From contig JACCGJ010014419.1 in the NCBI GenBank assembly GCA_013407085.1, forward strand, positions 1 through 64,000: a DNA stretch of 64,000 nt, read 5' to 3'. Shown in pieces: positions 42,022 to 54,479 of the stretch (positions within the stretch are counted from its first letter, which is position 1; every line of letters starts with the position of its first letter). The notes beneath the pieces are model-generated. The model was not told where the DNA came from. It was given only the letters and a program-made list of their open reading frames with translations, and made no database searches. The position numbers and the translations under genes were made by a program. This DNA is from Atriophallophorus winterbourni. Lineage: Eukaryota; Platyhelminthes; Trematoda; Plagiorchiida; Microphallidae.

Positions 42022-43400
42022 ACTATATCACCGACAAGACCACTTTGAAGTTTGCCACTTTGCGTTTTATCAAGGGCAGAACGGAGGCGGATCTCGGAAG
42101 GCACAAAACGTTTGTGTCGATACCAACTTTGTAACGCATCACTCACCATGGATTCGGATTGGAGAGTCACTTTGAGTATACGGGGCCCTAAGCTCTTGTA
42201 GGTAGGCGAGGCAGGCAATCGTTTCAAACCAATAGTCAAAGTATCAATTATTTTACTTTGTTGTTGTATAAAACGCCATTGTTCGCAGTCATGAATGGTG
42301 TTTCTGTTGGCATCCGCGTCATTTAGTTCCGGAACTTCTTGAATAAAGACGCTTTTCTTGTCGTTATCTTGTTTCCAATTGAAACTCGTTTCCTTTTTAG
42401 CTTGCCGTTCAATCCATGACACGTCCGAAAATATACGAATATGTGAGGTTCCGTTGCGCAAGGTGTATGCAAAAAGCAAAATGAATCCAACATCTATCGA
42501 GGATTTAAGCGTGACGCGCAGCAGTCGAGGCTCTCCAATATATACTGATTTCGGATGTCTGGACAAACGCACAATATTCTCAGCCTCTGAAGAAATTTTT
42601 AATGACTCACATACGGTCCGCCATTGTTGCGCATCTTGCGCTAGTCAAGTTTTGAAATATGGTGAAGTCGCTTCCGGTACATTGGTGCATATCACGGTTA
42701 ACGCCTCTATAGAACGGGAGCTTGCCTCCGGGGCTATTTTTTTCGCTGCTGTGAAATTCACATGAGTATAGTTTTCTGCTGAATCTGGAGACAATTTGTT
42801 GGTGGTGAATAAAGAACGAGTGCAGATCAGAAGAAAAGCAGCAGTAGTAGCGAATGTCGGAATCAGTGAGCTTACTTGGATGAGCTTGCTACGTTGGATA
42901 CGGTTGGAGTGATGGATTGGAACAGAGAAGTCGACTTGGCTTCGAGAAGATCTAAGCGCTTCTGAGTTGCTTCCGAGGTTTGCTCATATTCAACTATTTG
43001 CTTGGTCATGTAACGCATGAGTGGAGTTTCAAGGCAGGTCATACAAACCACAACTTGTTTTCATCTGCTGAATGTTCTTTCAGCTCCTTAGTTGACAACC
43101 CTGAACACGGAGGATAGTACCACGTAGAGCAATAACTACATTCTATGCCATCTTTTACGGGACAAGATCATTGGCTATTACCACAGGTAAACTTATTGTC
43201 ACTAGTTTTAACAATTTTAGTTCCGGCGGATTGTGTCCCATCGGAAGCCCGAGGGATGCCACTACGATTCTTTTTGCAATCACTGCTGTATTGCATACGT
43301 TTGCAGATTTTCTGGTCATACCCATATTAAAAGCCGTTGATAATCAAATAAATACGAAATCAAAAAAATCAGAGAGAAGGCTTTCACGCTGACCTCGAAT
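41970..43400 (-). pseudogene. LINE B ORF1 remnant
   Basis: Near 43200-43030 the minus frames read CPVKDGIECSYCSTWYYPPC then LSTKELKEHS, a PHD-type finger, with one in-frame stop just before it. A coiled, K/E-rich stretch follows, then at 42572-41970 the basic C-terminal region seen in LINE A ORF1 (for example YIGEPRLLRVTLKS; LINE A has RPRLLRVTLRNKS). Confidence 0.65.
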
Positions 43401-44108
43401 TCGGATGTCAAAGGCATTCTGAAAATAATTGTAGCTTCCTACAACGACTCTCCATTCATCAAGATGTAGTGACTTCATCAAAAAACCTTAGAACATATGT
43501 TGAGCAAAACATTCGTCTACAGAGTACATGCAAGGCACCGCATAATAAGGAATTAGCTACCAAATTCTTCACCAAATGATTTTTTCCAACCTCACCTTTG
43601 TGAGTGTTTGATTTTCTAAAAACCTTACGTATAATATTATACTTATAAAATTTTCTTCGACCACTTCACTCCGCTAAATACAGGTCATCTATATGCGTAG
43701 TAATAACCCAGAATTAACCGTCAGCGGGCACCTATATGTTAGCATAGAAATACGAAAATTAAAATGGGGTTAATAGTTAGAATAAAAACCATTCCAGGTT
43801 GTACGATTGGTCACAATTATGTGAATGACTGGGATTCTAAAATTACGTATTTCATACATGAATGAAATATTTGTAAAACAACCTTGGGTTTTAAAATGTT
43901 GATCATGAGAGTATGATTATCTTACTATCACTAGAGTATGTAGCACCATGTAATTTCGCTTTCTTTTTAATCGTTTTCACAGTTTTATCTGATGTTTGCC
44001 TCACTCGACACACTTCTGAAGAATTTATCATTTTTCCGTGCCCTTGATCGTTTTTCTTTGATTGTTGTCCTAGCTCTGTTCGTTGTTTTTGTATCATGAC
44101 GATTAAGA
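43401..44108. other. Interval between LINE B and the Gypsy element
   Basis: No feature recognised. 44105-44108 (AAGA) is the left copy of the Gypsy target duplication. Confidence 0.4.
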
Positions 44109-44313
44109 TGTGGTGACGGTTCAAATGTTTAATCAATAGTAATCAATAATTTTGTAATTCGAATTTTCTTGTTGTTAACCTCACATTAATTACAATACAC
44201 TCTTTGTCTACGCACGGTTTTCGTTCTTCTGTGGTTGTCTGGGAGTCGAAATTGTATGTGGATATAACTGGAACACACGCAGCCTCATAATCTATTCTTC
44301 AATATCCACTACG
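44109..44313 (+). repeat. Gypsy 5' LTR
   Basis: Starts TGTGGTGACGGTTC and ends CCACTACG. Aligns without gaps to the 3' LTR, with about 15 mismatches by eye (roughly 7%), including the terminal base. Confidence 0.9.
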
Positions 44314-44358
44314 AATTGGTAAGCCCGAACACGCATTCAATTAAATTCGATTAACGCA

Positions 44359-45100
44359 ATGAGCCACAATACAAATAACGAAGACAAGATGGAAGATGAT
44401 TTCATCAATCAATTCACATTACCCGTCTTCGACAAGACAGATCCACGTCTATGGTTTGCACAAATCGAAGCTCTATCCGAGTTATACCGTGTTCGAACGC
44501 AACGCACACGCTACAACCGCGTTGTTGGAATGCTCCCAAACTCCATTGCCAGAGAAGTTGCTGATTTAATTTATGATCAACCTGCCACAGATCCTTATGA
44601 TAAGCTCAAATCTGCGATTATCTCTCGAATTGGTTCCACCGATGAGCAAAACTAGCGAAAACTTCTATCCAGCTCTGAGCTAAAAGATCGTACACCTTCA
44701 AAACACTTACGCCATTTGTTACAGTTACAGGGCACATAGAAGGTTGACGAACGAATAATACGGCATATCTGGTTCCAGACTTTGCCAGACGATTTGCGTA
44801 ATGTTCTGGTTATCATGAAAAACGACAGTAATCTAGACAAGCTTGCTCAATTCGCAGATAAAGTCTACGACATCTCTCGTACCACATCAATCTGCACGGT
44901 CAGCCAACCAATTTCCACTCCTCGCACTTCCTGCGCAAATTTGAACAGGGATATATCTGAATTGAAATCCCACATCAGCAATTTGACCTCGCAAATACAG
45001 CACTCAAACAGATGTCGAAGCCGTCCTCGTAGTGGAGGGAACCACATACAGCTTCAAAACGCAAAACCAAAATCAGATAAGCCGCAAAGCCAGGCAGTAG
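44359..45100 (+). pseudogene. Gypsy gag
   Basis: ATG at 44359. Starts with a capsid-like segment (FDKTDPRLWFAQIEALSELY; YNRVVGMLPNSIAREVADLI). In-frame TAG at 44653-44655 and 44737-44739. It then continues in the same frame with LPDDLRNVLVIMKN. No CCHC knuckle is evident. Confidence 0.8.
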
Positions 45101-48100
45101 AAGCATCAGCTCTGTCTGGCAATAACACCAGCCGCTTATTCTACGTCACTGACGGTTCAACAAAGATGCGTTTTCTTATCGACACGGGTGCTGAACTGAG
45201 CGTCATCCCATTCACAAACTTAGAACGCAGAAACCATTCTTCATTGACCCTACAAGCGGCGAACGGTACTCGAATAAGCACATACGGCCAACGATCACTT
45301 TCCATCGACCTCGGTCTGCGACGTAACTTTCGATGGATTTTCACTGTTGCCGACGTCAAAACCCCTATCCTGGGAGCCGATTTCCTCTCACACTTTAATC
45401 TTCCAGTCAACATGAGTACACGAAAGCTCATTGACAATGTCACAAAGATTAACGTCATTGGCCATTTGTCTAATTCACCCATACAAACTATTCGAGTCCC
45501 GATTCCAGATACTGCACCGAATTACGTTCTTCTCATGAGAGAATTTTCGGATGTCTTCAAACCATGCGCACATGACACACCTGTGAAGCATGACATCAAA
45601 CACCATATTTCAACCCGTGGACCCCCGGTTTTCAGTAGACCACGCAGTTTGGCGCCTAACAAACTTGAAGCTGCCAAACGATAATTCGAGCACATGATGG
45701 AACTCGGAATAATCCGTCCATCAAATTCACTTTGGGCCATACCTCTTCATATTGTCGAAAAGAACAAACGTACGCCTGTCGTCCATGCGGCGATTATCGT
45801 GCTTTGAACCGTGTAACGATCCCAGATAGATGTCCTATCCCACACATACATGACTTTGCACTCTCTCTTCACGGAAAATCGGTGTTCTCGAAGTTGGATT
45901 AAATGCGTGCATATCATCAAATCCTCGTAGCTGAGGAAGATATTCCCAAAACTGCCATCACCACTCCTTTTGGTCTGTTCGAATTTCTCAGGATGCCATT
46001 CGGCTTACGCAATGCTGCACAAACTTTCCAGAGATTCATGGACCAAGTTTCCCTCGGTCTATTTTTCGTTCACGTGTACATTGATGATGTCCTAATCGCA
46101 AGTGAAAATCCCACCGAACAGCCTGAACACCTTCGTGAAGTATTTTAACGTCTATCCCACTACGGCATTGTGGTTAATCCCGATAAATGTCTGTTTCGTG
46201 TGAGTTCTATCGAAATTCTTGTACACCGAATTGATAGTTCCGGTATCAAACCGTTACCTCAAAAACTATCAGCTATCCAAGATTATCCATGTCTCAACTC
46301 TATCCGTCAAGTCAGACGTTTCTGAGGTTTAGTCAACTATTATAGACGCTTCATTCCACAATGTGCTATGATTTCACAACCATTGACTGACTTGTTACGT
46401 GGAAAGAAACGTGAATTTAAAATGAATGACGAAGCCATCAAATCATTCGAACAACTCAAATTCGCACTAAACAAAGTCATTTTACTGACTCATTTATCAA
46501 CGAACCCCAATGCTAGGTTGTCTCTCGCTACAGACGCATCACAAGAAGTAGTCGGCGCAGTCCTTCAACAAGAAGAAGACAATATCACCAAGCCACTCGC
46601 TTTCTTTTATCGTCGTCTTTAACCAGCTCAAACTCGATACAGTACGTTCGGTTGTGAGTTACTGGCTATCTATTATGCGATACGACATTTCAAACATTTG
46701 CTTGAAGACCGTGATTTCACATTATGGACAGATCACGAGCCCTTAACGTTTGCTCTTTCCACACCATCGGATCGATATTCGCCTCGAGAAATACGTCACT
46801 TGGATTATATCTCGCAATTCACGAGTGACATTCGATATCTTTCCGGCTCGTCAAACACAGTCGCCGATACATTCTCTTGCATTCAGTTAAGTTCTATCGA
46901 CCTGCCTCGAATCGACTTTGAACAATTAGCACGTTCGCAGAAAAATGACCCGGTAATAAATCTGTATATTACTTCACAATCGGGTAAAATCCGCCGTATT
47001 CCGATACCTATTTCTAATTCTTATCTGGTTTGTGACATGTCTACGGGTAAAGCACGTCTAATTGTCACATCAGATTTGAGACGTACCGTATTCGAGCATT
47101 TACATGGTTTATAACATCCAGGAATAAAAGCTACTCGGAAGCTGATTAGCTCTCGTTATCTGTGGTCTGACATACATAAAGACATTCAACTTTGGACCTA
47201 GAGTTGCCTCTGATGTCAACAAAGCTAAGTCCAACTCCACACCATCAGTTCCCCCGGTGTATTTCCACATGTTACGGAGCGCTTTCAGCACGTTCACTTG
47301 GATCTCGTTGGTCCATTAGCGGTCTCTAACGGTTGCTCCTATATATTGACCTGCGTCGACCGTTTTACCCGTTGGCCATTGGCTGCAGCCATACAGGATA
47401 TCAGTGCAGAAACGGTTGCGAAAGCTTTCGTTCAACATTAGATCAGCAACTTTGGTGTACCGAACACTATTACCACTGACAGAGGTTCCCAATTTCAGTC
47501 AACGCTTTTTTGGGAATTGAATAGAACACTCGGTACAAAACACATACAGACTACAGCCCAACATCCTTCTTCAAATGGCTTAGTCGAAAGATTTCACCGG
47601 CAACTCAAAGCTACAATCATGAGTCACGGGAATTCAGAACGTTGGTGCGAGTCATTTCCTTTGGTGCTTCTTGGTATCCGTACAACCGTAAAAGAAGACC
47701 TGGGTTGCTCAGCTGCTGAGATTGTTTACGAGAGTACACTTAACCTACCTGTCGAATTTCTGACATCTTCCGATTCATCAAATGATCTCACAGCTCCACA
47801 ACATGCCAGTCGCCTTCGCAGCTTCATGAAATCATTACGAGCTATCCCAACTCGCCAATACACCCAACCGTTCTACATCCCATCCGACTTGTCTACCTGC
47901 CACTTTGTGTTTGTGCGCGCTGATCATGTACGTCGACCACTTCAACCGCCTTATACTGGTCCGTAAAAGGTGCTCAGCAGGCATCCCAAGTATTTCGTAA
48001 TTGACCGGAATGGATCAAGGGAAACTGTCAGTATCGATCGTCTGAAAGTCGTTTACGTAGAACCAACATCGGAAGCGAAAGCAAATACCCGAAACATTAC

Positions 48101-48269
48101 TCCACAGACGTCTACTGCTGACGAACACGTCCTTTCGTCTGATTCACCAGGAACCAACCTAACCCTTGATAAACCCCCATTCCGTTTGTGTCTTGAACCA
48201 CCCGACAGACAAACACATTCAGGTCGCAAGGTACATTTTCCCCAAAAATTTGATGACTTTATAACCTAA
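45101..48269 (+). pseudogene. Gypsy pol: protease, reverse transcriptase, RNase H, integrase
   Basis: Protease motif IDTGAELSVIPF near 45178-45213. RT follows, with a frameshift near 45770-45785, the substrate block [12 protein letters not shown] after it, and the catalytic YIDDVLIAS near 46077. RNase H: SLATDAS and WTDHEPLTF. Integrase: a broken HHCC finger near 47090-47290, then catalytic residues in [16 protein letters not shown] and [10 protein letters not shown]. Stops at 45682, 45900, 46146, 46323, 46620, 47112, 47441 and 47964 among others. The frame ends with TAA at 48267-48269. No chromodomain seen. Confidence 0.9.
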
Positions 48270-48315
48270 TTTTTTCGAGCGTTTTTTATTTGTCCGACGC
48301 TCTAGGAGGGGAATC

Positions 48316-48520
48316 CGTGGTGACGGTTCAAATATGTGACTAATAGTGATCAATAATTTTGTAATTCAAATTTTCTTGTTGTTAACCTAACATTAATTAC
48401 AATACACTCGTCGTCTACGCACGGTTTTCGTTCTTCTGTGGTTGTCTGGGAGTCGAAATTGTATGTGGATATAACTGGAAAACACGCAGCCTCATAATCT
48501 CTTCTTCAATATCCACTACA
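48316..48520 (+). repeat. Gypsy 3' LTR
   Basis: Ends CCACTACA directly before AAGA. The first base is C where the 5' LTR has T. Confidence 0.9.
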
Positions 48521-48524
48521 AAGA

Positions 48525-49055
48525 ACAACCCGACGTCTAAATACATTTCCGAATAAATTTAGCTAGCTGCAGTTATTCTCTTCCATTTTCTATCTTCCTA
48601 TTTTGTAGAAAAATTTGTCAGCCTTTAATGGTTATTCTTTTTTTGTCATTGTATGCTTCATAAGAATAACCTTAGAAAACCGCGCGAAGCCTCGTTCTAC
48701 AACATAAAATACACTTGTGTGTGCATCATAAACGTAAACTTTGATTTCTTTTCATCCTAAATTGGCTATTTTTCTTCAATTTCACTTTACCAAGTTCTGT
48801 TAATTTTTTTCAACTAAGTGATTTATTCTTGGTAGCTCGATTTTTTCATTACTTTTGCTTGGAACACATGTTTTTGACTTTTTTTAAGGTTTTCTGAATT
48901 TACTAAAAAACGTGTTTCGCAATTCAATGTAGTTGTTGCCCTACCCCAGCTTTCGTTGATTCTAACCCATACGTCTGTTTCCAACAGATAGAAGTCTTGT
49001 TTCGAATTACACGAATCTCAAACGAAGATGTTATGTTCTCTCTTGTTCAATCTAG
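48525..49055. other. Unassigned AT-rich interval
   Basis: T-rich on the plus strand; no element recognised. Confidence 0.35.
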
Positions 49056-49059
49056 AATT

Positions 49060-49081
49060 TATATATATATATATATATATA
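49060..49081. repeat. (AT)n microsatellite
   Basis: An uninterrupted run of about eleven AT units. It marks the left limit of LINE D homology. Confidence 0.9.
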
Positions 49082-49084
49082 AAC

Positions 49085-50468
49085 AAATCTGTCCGAAGAC
49101 TGATCCTTGTGGGACAAAACGGGCAACTTTAATCGACACACAAAACGGTCGTTTTTGACTCTCACGTAAAACTCACGGGGTATTTACCATTCTTTAGTCC
49201 ATCCATGGAGTTTACCTTGTACTCCGTAGGTTGGTAGTTTTGACGAATGTATTTCGTGATTTACACGAAATCGATATAAATCACGTCCATGGAGTTTCCG
49301 GCATCCAGTAGCTCAGAACAAGCTTTTTTTGCTAATAGCAAGTTTGTCAGGCAAAATCGTTTTCTTCCTGGATCCATGCTGTGCCTCGAAGATTAAATTA
49401 TTATTCTCGAAGTGATTTCGCAAAGCATCAGCTATTATGGACTCCGTTAATTTTGATAGCACTGGCAATAAAGCTATCGGACGAAAGTTTGAAGGATCTT
49501 TTCTCTCGCCACCTTTGTAGATGGTACTAATCAGGGCGGTTTTCCAAATTTCTGTCTCTGCTCAAGCATAATGGTAAACACGTCAGACGTCGGTATTGCC
49601 AATTTAGATGACAGATTATACAAAACGTTTCTCTGTATATTATCTTTACCAGGTGAACCTGTTTCCTTCATCGCCATTAATTTTGTTTGATCAACGTTTG
49701 TGGGAAATTCCATTCAGTGAAAAATTGGCAGGCTGCAGCTGTCAGATTTCAAGAACTCTCCATGTTTCTACACTTGTGAGATTACTGATGCAAATTGTTA
49801 TCGAAAAACATTTGCACAATCTTTAAATGATGTTAAAATGACAGTAGCCGAGGCCAGTGGCGGTATTCCCATTTTCACATTCCGGAGGTCGTTGACGTGT
49901 TTGTACAATGCTTGGGAACAAATTTTTCAACTAGATTGCTTTGGTAATCTTTTATGTCTTTTCGAATGAGGCAGACACACCTATTTCGCAATCAGGTGTA
50001 ATTGCACCAAGTTAAACCAGACGGATCGTCCAAGTATTTGTAGCAGGCATTGTCACGCTTGCACATCCATTTCCGAGGACTGCTTCTGAGAGGATGTTTT
50101 GGACACTGTTTGCTGCATATTATTTCCACGTTCGATGATAGATCAATGATAACACGGAGTTGCTTGTAAAACGTTTCCCAGATTTCCTTATCTAAGCTGA
50201 TTTCAAGGAAATCCCATCGATTTACAGTAGTAAGACCTCGAAGCAAGTAATAGTTCACCCTTGTATACGTTCGTTGAGTATTTCCTACTCGTTTGTATTG
50301 ATAAATATAATCGAATGTCATGACAACATGATCACTCAATCCGATTGGAGCTGTATAGGAAACACATTCTATCATGAGTTCTTCATTTGTAAGTATGAAT
50401 TCCAGGGTAGATGGGGTTTGTACAGATCGAAATCGCGTTGGTTCAAGGTAATTCAAGGTTTTTAATGG
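49085..50468 (-). mobile_element. CR1-like LINE fragment (LINE D)
   Basis: Minus frames begin in mid-endonuclease (LEPTRFRSVQTPSTLEFIL; GLSDHVVMTFDYI) at 50462, continue through the linker (RKWMCKRDNACYKYLDD), then RT (NFRPIALLPVLSKLTESII; VPQGSVFG near 49105). Shifts and stops are numerous. The RT differs clearly from LINE C, so this is another copy. It has no 5' or 3' end. Confidence 0.7.
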
Positions 50469-50549
50469 TCTAAAAAGCAACAAGCTTAACAACAACCATA
50501 GGATGGTAAAAATTAAAATTTAAGTGTATCAACAATATAAGAACATAGA

Positions 50550-52082
50550 TTAAACAGTATATAAGTGTTCTGGAAACGAATAATGCAATAAAAATTCGTC
50601 TAATTTCGTTTTAAAGTCATGCAAGCTAGTGGCGTGAGCAACGGTTGAAGGTAAACTGTTCCAAGTAAAACAGACACGGACAGAGTAAAAATACCTTCTA
50701 CAGTTCAGGCGGGAATGGGGTACGACCAGCACATATTCATGGGTCCGATAATTCCTCGTATCCCTTCGCGTGAATAAATCCTGTAAGGGATGGTTCTGGG
50801 TATGGAATGTTTTGTAAAGTAAGATAAGGTCTCCTCTGATTCGTCGATAGGGAAAATCAAACAGATTCAGTTGAGCTATCCTTTCTTTATATGGTTTGTT
50901 TCGGATGCTGAGAACTAGTTTCGTTGAGCGGTGATAGATTCGCTGCATAAGTTCCACATCCCTCTTGAGCCACGGAGACCATGACTGCACACCGTATTCC
51001 ATGACTGGTCTCAAGTATGTATTCATGATCCTTGGGAATATCTTGGGCGAAAATTTCCCAAATACACGTTTGAGTAGATTTAGAACACGTGTTGCTTTTT
51101 TAAAGGCACTGTTAGTTTGAAGTGATGTTTTTAAACTGGAGCATATCCAGACACCCAAATCTTTTTCTTCACTGCAATTTTCAAGGACATGCGAACCTAT
51201 GTGATATGTGAACTCTACTCGATTCCCCACATTCATGATCCTGCATTTGTTGAAGTTAAACGGCAGTTTGTTCATCAACGACCAGCTGTGAAGCGTATCA
51301 AGATCCTTTTGTAAAAGCAGACAGTCTTCTGGACTACGAATGCTGCGCCAAATCTTTATGTCGTCCGCAAATAACGAAATGTTACATCGAACAATTTCCG
51401 GTATTTCATTGACATAAACCAGAAAGAGGATCGGACCAAGGACTGAGCCTTGGGGAACTCCGCTAGTTGCTGCAATTGGTTTGGATAATGCACCATCAAC
51501 ACGTACCTGGTTAGTGCGATTTGTTAGGTAGTCATTTAGCCAATTCAGCAACTTTCCAGTGATACCAAGCCTTTCAAGCTTCTGCAGTAGTAGGGAATGG
51601 TCAACACGATCGAATGCTTTTGAAATATCCAAGTAGCACGCGTGTATTGCTTGTCCTTTATCTACCGATTTAGTCCAATCATCTAGCGTTACCAGTAAAT
51701 TAGACAAACAGGAATAATTTCGTCTGAATCCATGCTGGTTCCTCGAAAGCAACTGATTATTCTCGAAGTGTTTCATTAAATCGTCAACAATGAGTCGCTC
51801 AAGTATTTTTGAAATCACTGGTAACAGAGTAACGGGTCGGTAATTGGAAACATCGGAGCATAGTACATAGTTGTAAAGAAGGTTGCAAGTCATTATTTCT
51901 TGAAGAAAGCTTTTGAATGAATCGTCACCTGTAATGTGTGTTGCAAGTGTCGGTACATTAAAATCACGAAGGAGGAGCGAATATGAATATGTGAGCTTCA
52001 AAGCAAAACGTATTGCATTAGATAGAACAGTGTCAGTGGCAGATAATAAAGTAGGGGGCGATAAATCAATGTTAAGAGGCAC
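50550..52082 (-). pseudogene. LINE C ORF2: deletion-fused endonuclease/RT
   Basis: A 510-codon open frame. Residues about 1-75 are endonuclease remnant (LLLRDFNVPTLATHI, where IGDFN is usual). The frame then joins at CSDVSNYRPVTLLP to RT: QHGFRRNYSCLSNLL, YLDISKAFDRVDHSLLL, GVPQGSVLGPILFLVYVNE, SLFADDIKIW, and the complete C-terminal region (YLRPVMEYGVQSWSPW; RIYHRSTKLVLS; YRRIRGDLILLYKTFH). The deletion kept the frame. With the full RT but a crippled endonuclease it could not nick its own target. Confidence 0.8.
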
Positions 52083-52618
52083 TTACATTAATCATGCAAG
52101 TCAGTAGAGCAAAACATTGTATCTATAACATCTAGCTGAGGGTAGAAAGACATATTGCAGTTTATACTTTCATGCAAGTAGAAAAGGACACCGCTGCCTT
52201 GTGTTGCTCGATTTTTTCTGTAAATAATCAGGTGTAGGTTTTTAGTTCAGTGAACTTGCCCGAAAGCCCTGAGCGTCGGTGTAACAGCATGATAGAGATT
52301 TGATTTTTGTTTCAGATGAAGAACTCATAGTAGTGTATTCGCCGACCCAGAATTGGTGAGCTGCTGCAGGTTTTTTGTCTCCAGTGCATTAGATTGACTT
52401 GGTAGCGAAGTCATTTAAGTAACAATAGTGTTCGTACGCTTTATGTCGTATACAGCCCGAAATTTGAATTTCAGGAGGTCTGAATTTGCGGCATTGATAC
52501 CACACCTCGAGTATACTATCCTTCATTTCGTTTGTGCGGTATGATATTTTGACAGGAGGAGGTTGTCGCGATTACTTTTACGGTTTAAAGCGCATAACAC
52601 GAGTCGTTATTATGCCCC

Positions 52619-53574
52619 TTAACCTAAGGTCTTTTGTAAAAACCTCCATTCACTGCAATCGTATTGCAGACTTTTACTTGATTCTCCTTCGTTCGAACTG
52701 AATACACCATGAACTAAACCACCTCTGCTATTTATAGCCTCTTTTATCAGTTCCGTATTTTTACGATGAAAATGTAGTCCTTCCCACAGAACGTTTGGGA
52801 ATATTCGCACAGCCGATTTGTTCACAACTAAGAGGGATGAGGCGAGCAACATATTTTCTACATCTTAGTCTGACACTAGCATTACACGTAGTAACCTCGG
52901 CGTGTTCGAACAAGATGAGTTCGGGGGTCTAAACAATCGTGTCAGCGACGCCGATGAAGCAGTGATACCTAAGCTTCGGCAAAGGTCATTCCATTGTTTC
53001 CCATCATCTGCCTTGCGTTACTTTTGCGATGGCGAAGTCGATTCAATTAGATTAATAAAAATTACCGTTAAATCCTTAATTTTTCCTCTTGGGGGGTTTT
53101 CGTGTTCAAACTCTCCGGTCTTAGCTTATATACATCCTTCGATAATTCTTTACTTCCATTTACTTGACTACTTGTCTGATTCACAATATCATTGGTCGTA
53201 CTGAGCTGTTGAAACCGACTTTGTTCGATTTCTGTAGAAATCAATGTTTCCGTGTTCGTTAAGGCTCTCGTGTAAGACTTAAATTGAATGTGGTTAAGGA
53301 CCGCGTTTTGAACTTGCTCTAGCGCGTTCTGACACGCAAATTTTCGGGAAGACTCTACCATGTTTTCAATCCGTTTAAAGTTCGACTTTACAGCAAACAA
53401 GCGTCTTTCCATAATCGAATCAGAGTTTTCGACTCGTGATAAATAACTATTTACTTTTAATCTGCTTGGATTACATATATAGCAGATGCCTGGTATTTTT
53501 CCATTATTAATTAGAGTCACTGATTTGGATGATACAGACTTTTCACAAATCGCATGAATAGCAATTATACACAA
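52619..53574 (-). pseudogene. LINE C ORF1 remnant
   Basis: 53574-53068 keeps the second half of the PHD-type finger (VTLINNGKIPGICYICN; compare LINE A CFINNVDLPGVCYVC) and a coiled middle. 52852-52619 is the C-terminal segment. Frameshifts lie between them. Confidence 0.65.
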
Positions 53575-54078
53575 GTAACATTTATCTTGATGTGATCTGG
53601 GACTTACCAGCTCTGAACAAAGTTAACACTTTTACACGCCCCGTCGTCAGCTCCGTTTAAGGTCACGTTGTCGGTAATCGTTACGAGTCGATACGGTGGG
53701 CGAAGCGGTGGTTAATCGCTCGGTGTCTGTCGATTGGGTGCAACAACGAGTGGATACGATGCAGTGCGATCAAACAGACAGTAAACATGTACCTTTTCAC
53801 GTGAAGCGGGGCTGTTCTGTTAGATTTGATCCCACAGTTTTGAAATAACTGTTGGTAAATACCAACTAAAGAGATCTTCCTTTTGGTATGCGAGTTGATT
53901 TGAGTTTGATTTTCAAGGATTGACGTTTCTCAGACTTAAAAAAAGTATATTCCGAATGAGGAAGTTGAGACAAGTTCAATGATATAAAAACCGTTTAGAG
54001 CCGTCAATAGAGCAAGCAATAAAATCCAAATATATGCTATCGTAAATTTGTACTTAGACACCGTAGTCTGTCACCATG

Positions 54079-54200
54079 GTGAGTGCAATTCATAATCTTG
54101 CGCTGATTACGTCCCTGCCCTTTGTGCACACCGCCCGTCACTACTACCGATTGATTAAGCAAGGTCATTGGATCGATGCTTCGGCGGCCAGGCCGTATTC
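54079..54200 (+). pseudogene. 18S rRNA 3'-end fragment
   Basis: Contains 'ttgcgctgattacgtccctg', 'ccctttgtgcacaccgcccg' and 'tcactactaccgattga', the near-universal 3' region of eukaryotic 18S rRNA, followed by 'ttaagcaaggtcattggatcg'. Several differences from the conserved sequence (gtgcaca for gtacaca, tcactac for tcgctac) show it is a decayed, partial copy of about 120 bases. It ends within 30 bases of the LINE C 5' end, in the opposite orientation. Confidence 0.85.
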
Positions 54201-54479
54201 ATCTTGGTGACATGTACCACAAATTTATTTAAGCCAGAATTTTCGACACTCCGTTCCAGTAGCACTTATCCCAGTAAGTAAACTTACGAAAGTGAATAAC
54301 TCTAAAATGCAGTTATTAAATGTTATATGGAATTAATATTATTAGGGAGGCAGAGTCATGCTCCATATAAACATATCTATACGTATCATGTGAGCATGAT
54401 CGTACTTTTCGAACATCATGGGAAGGTAATTCATGTTCAATTGTAGCTATCATATGTAATTGAATGCGAAATCCCTCTA

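Larger units (their letters stand above)
39090..43400 (-). mobile_element. CR1-like LINE, near full length (LINE B)
   Basis: Minus strand: PHD-finger ORF1 remnant (about 43400-41970), ORF2 endonuclease (42021-41100) and RT (about 41100-39500), then a 3' region to about 39100. Distinct in sequence from LINE A and LINE C, so a separate lineage. Ends are approximate. Confidence 0.75.
44109..48520 (+). mobile_element. Gypsy-type LTR retrotransposon, complete but inactive
   Basis: 205-bp LTRs at 44109-44313 and 48316-48520, a 4-bp target duplication AAGA (44105-44108 and 48521-48524), a possible primer site TGGTAAGCCCGAAC at 44317, gag, protease, RT, RNase H and integrase in Gypsy order, and a purine run AGGAGGGGAA before the 3' LTR. 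At least eight in-frame stops and one frameshift kill the coding region. Both insertion boundaries are exact. Confidence 0.95.
50470..54060 (-). mobile_element. CR1-like LINE with internal deletion (LINE C)
   Basis: Same family as LINE A by its 3' tail (CATCCTATGGTTGTTGTTAA) and 5' region (near 53945-53985). ORF1 is broken. ORF2 has a short endonuclease piece fused to an otherwise intact RT. About 1 kb of ORF2 (endonuclease C-terminus to RT start) is missing. Confidence 0.8.
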
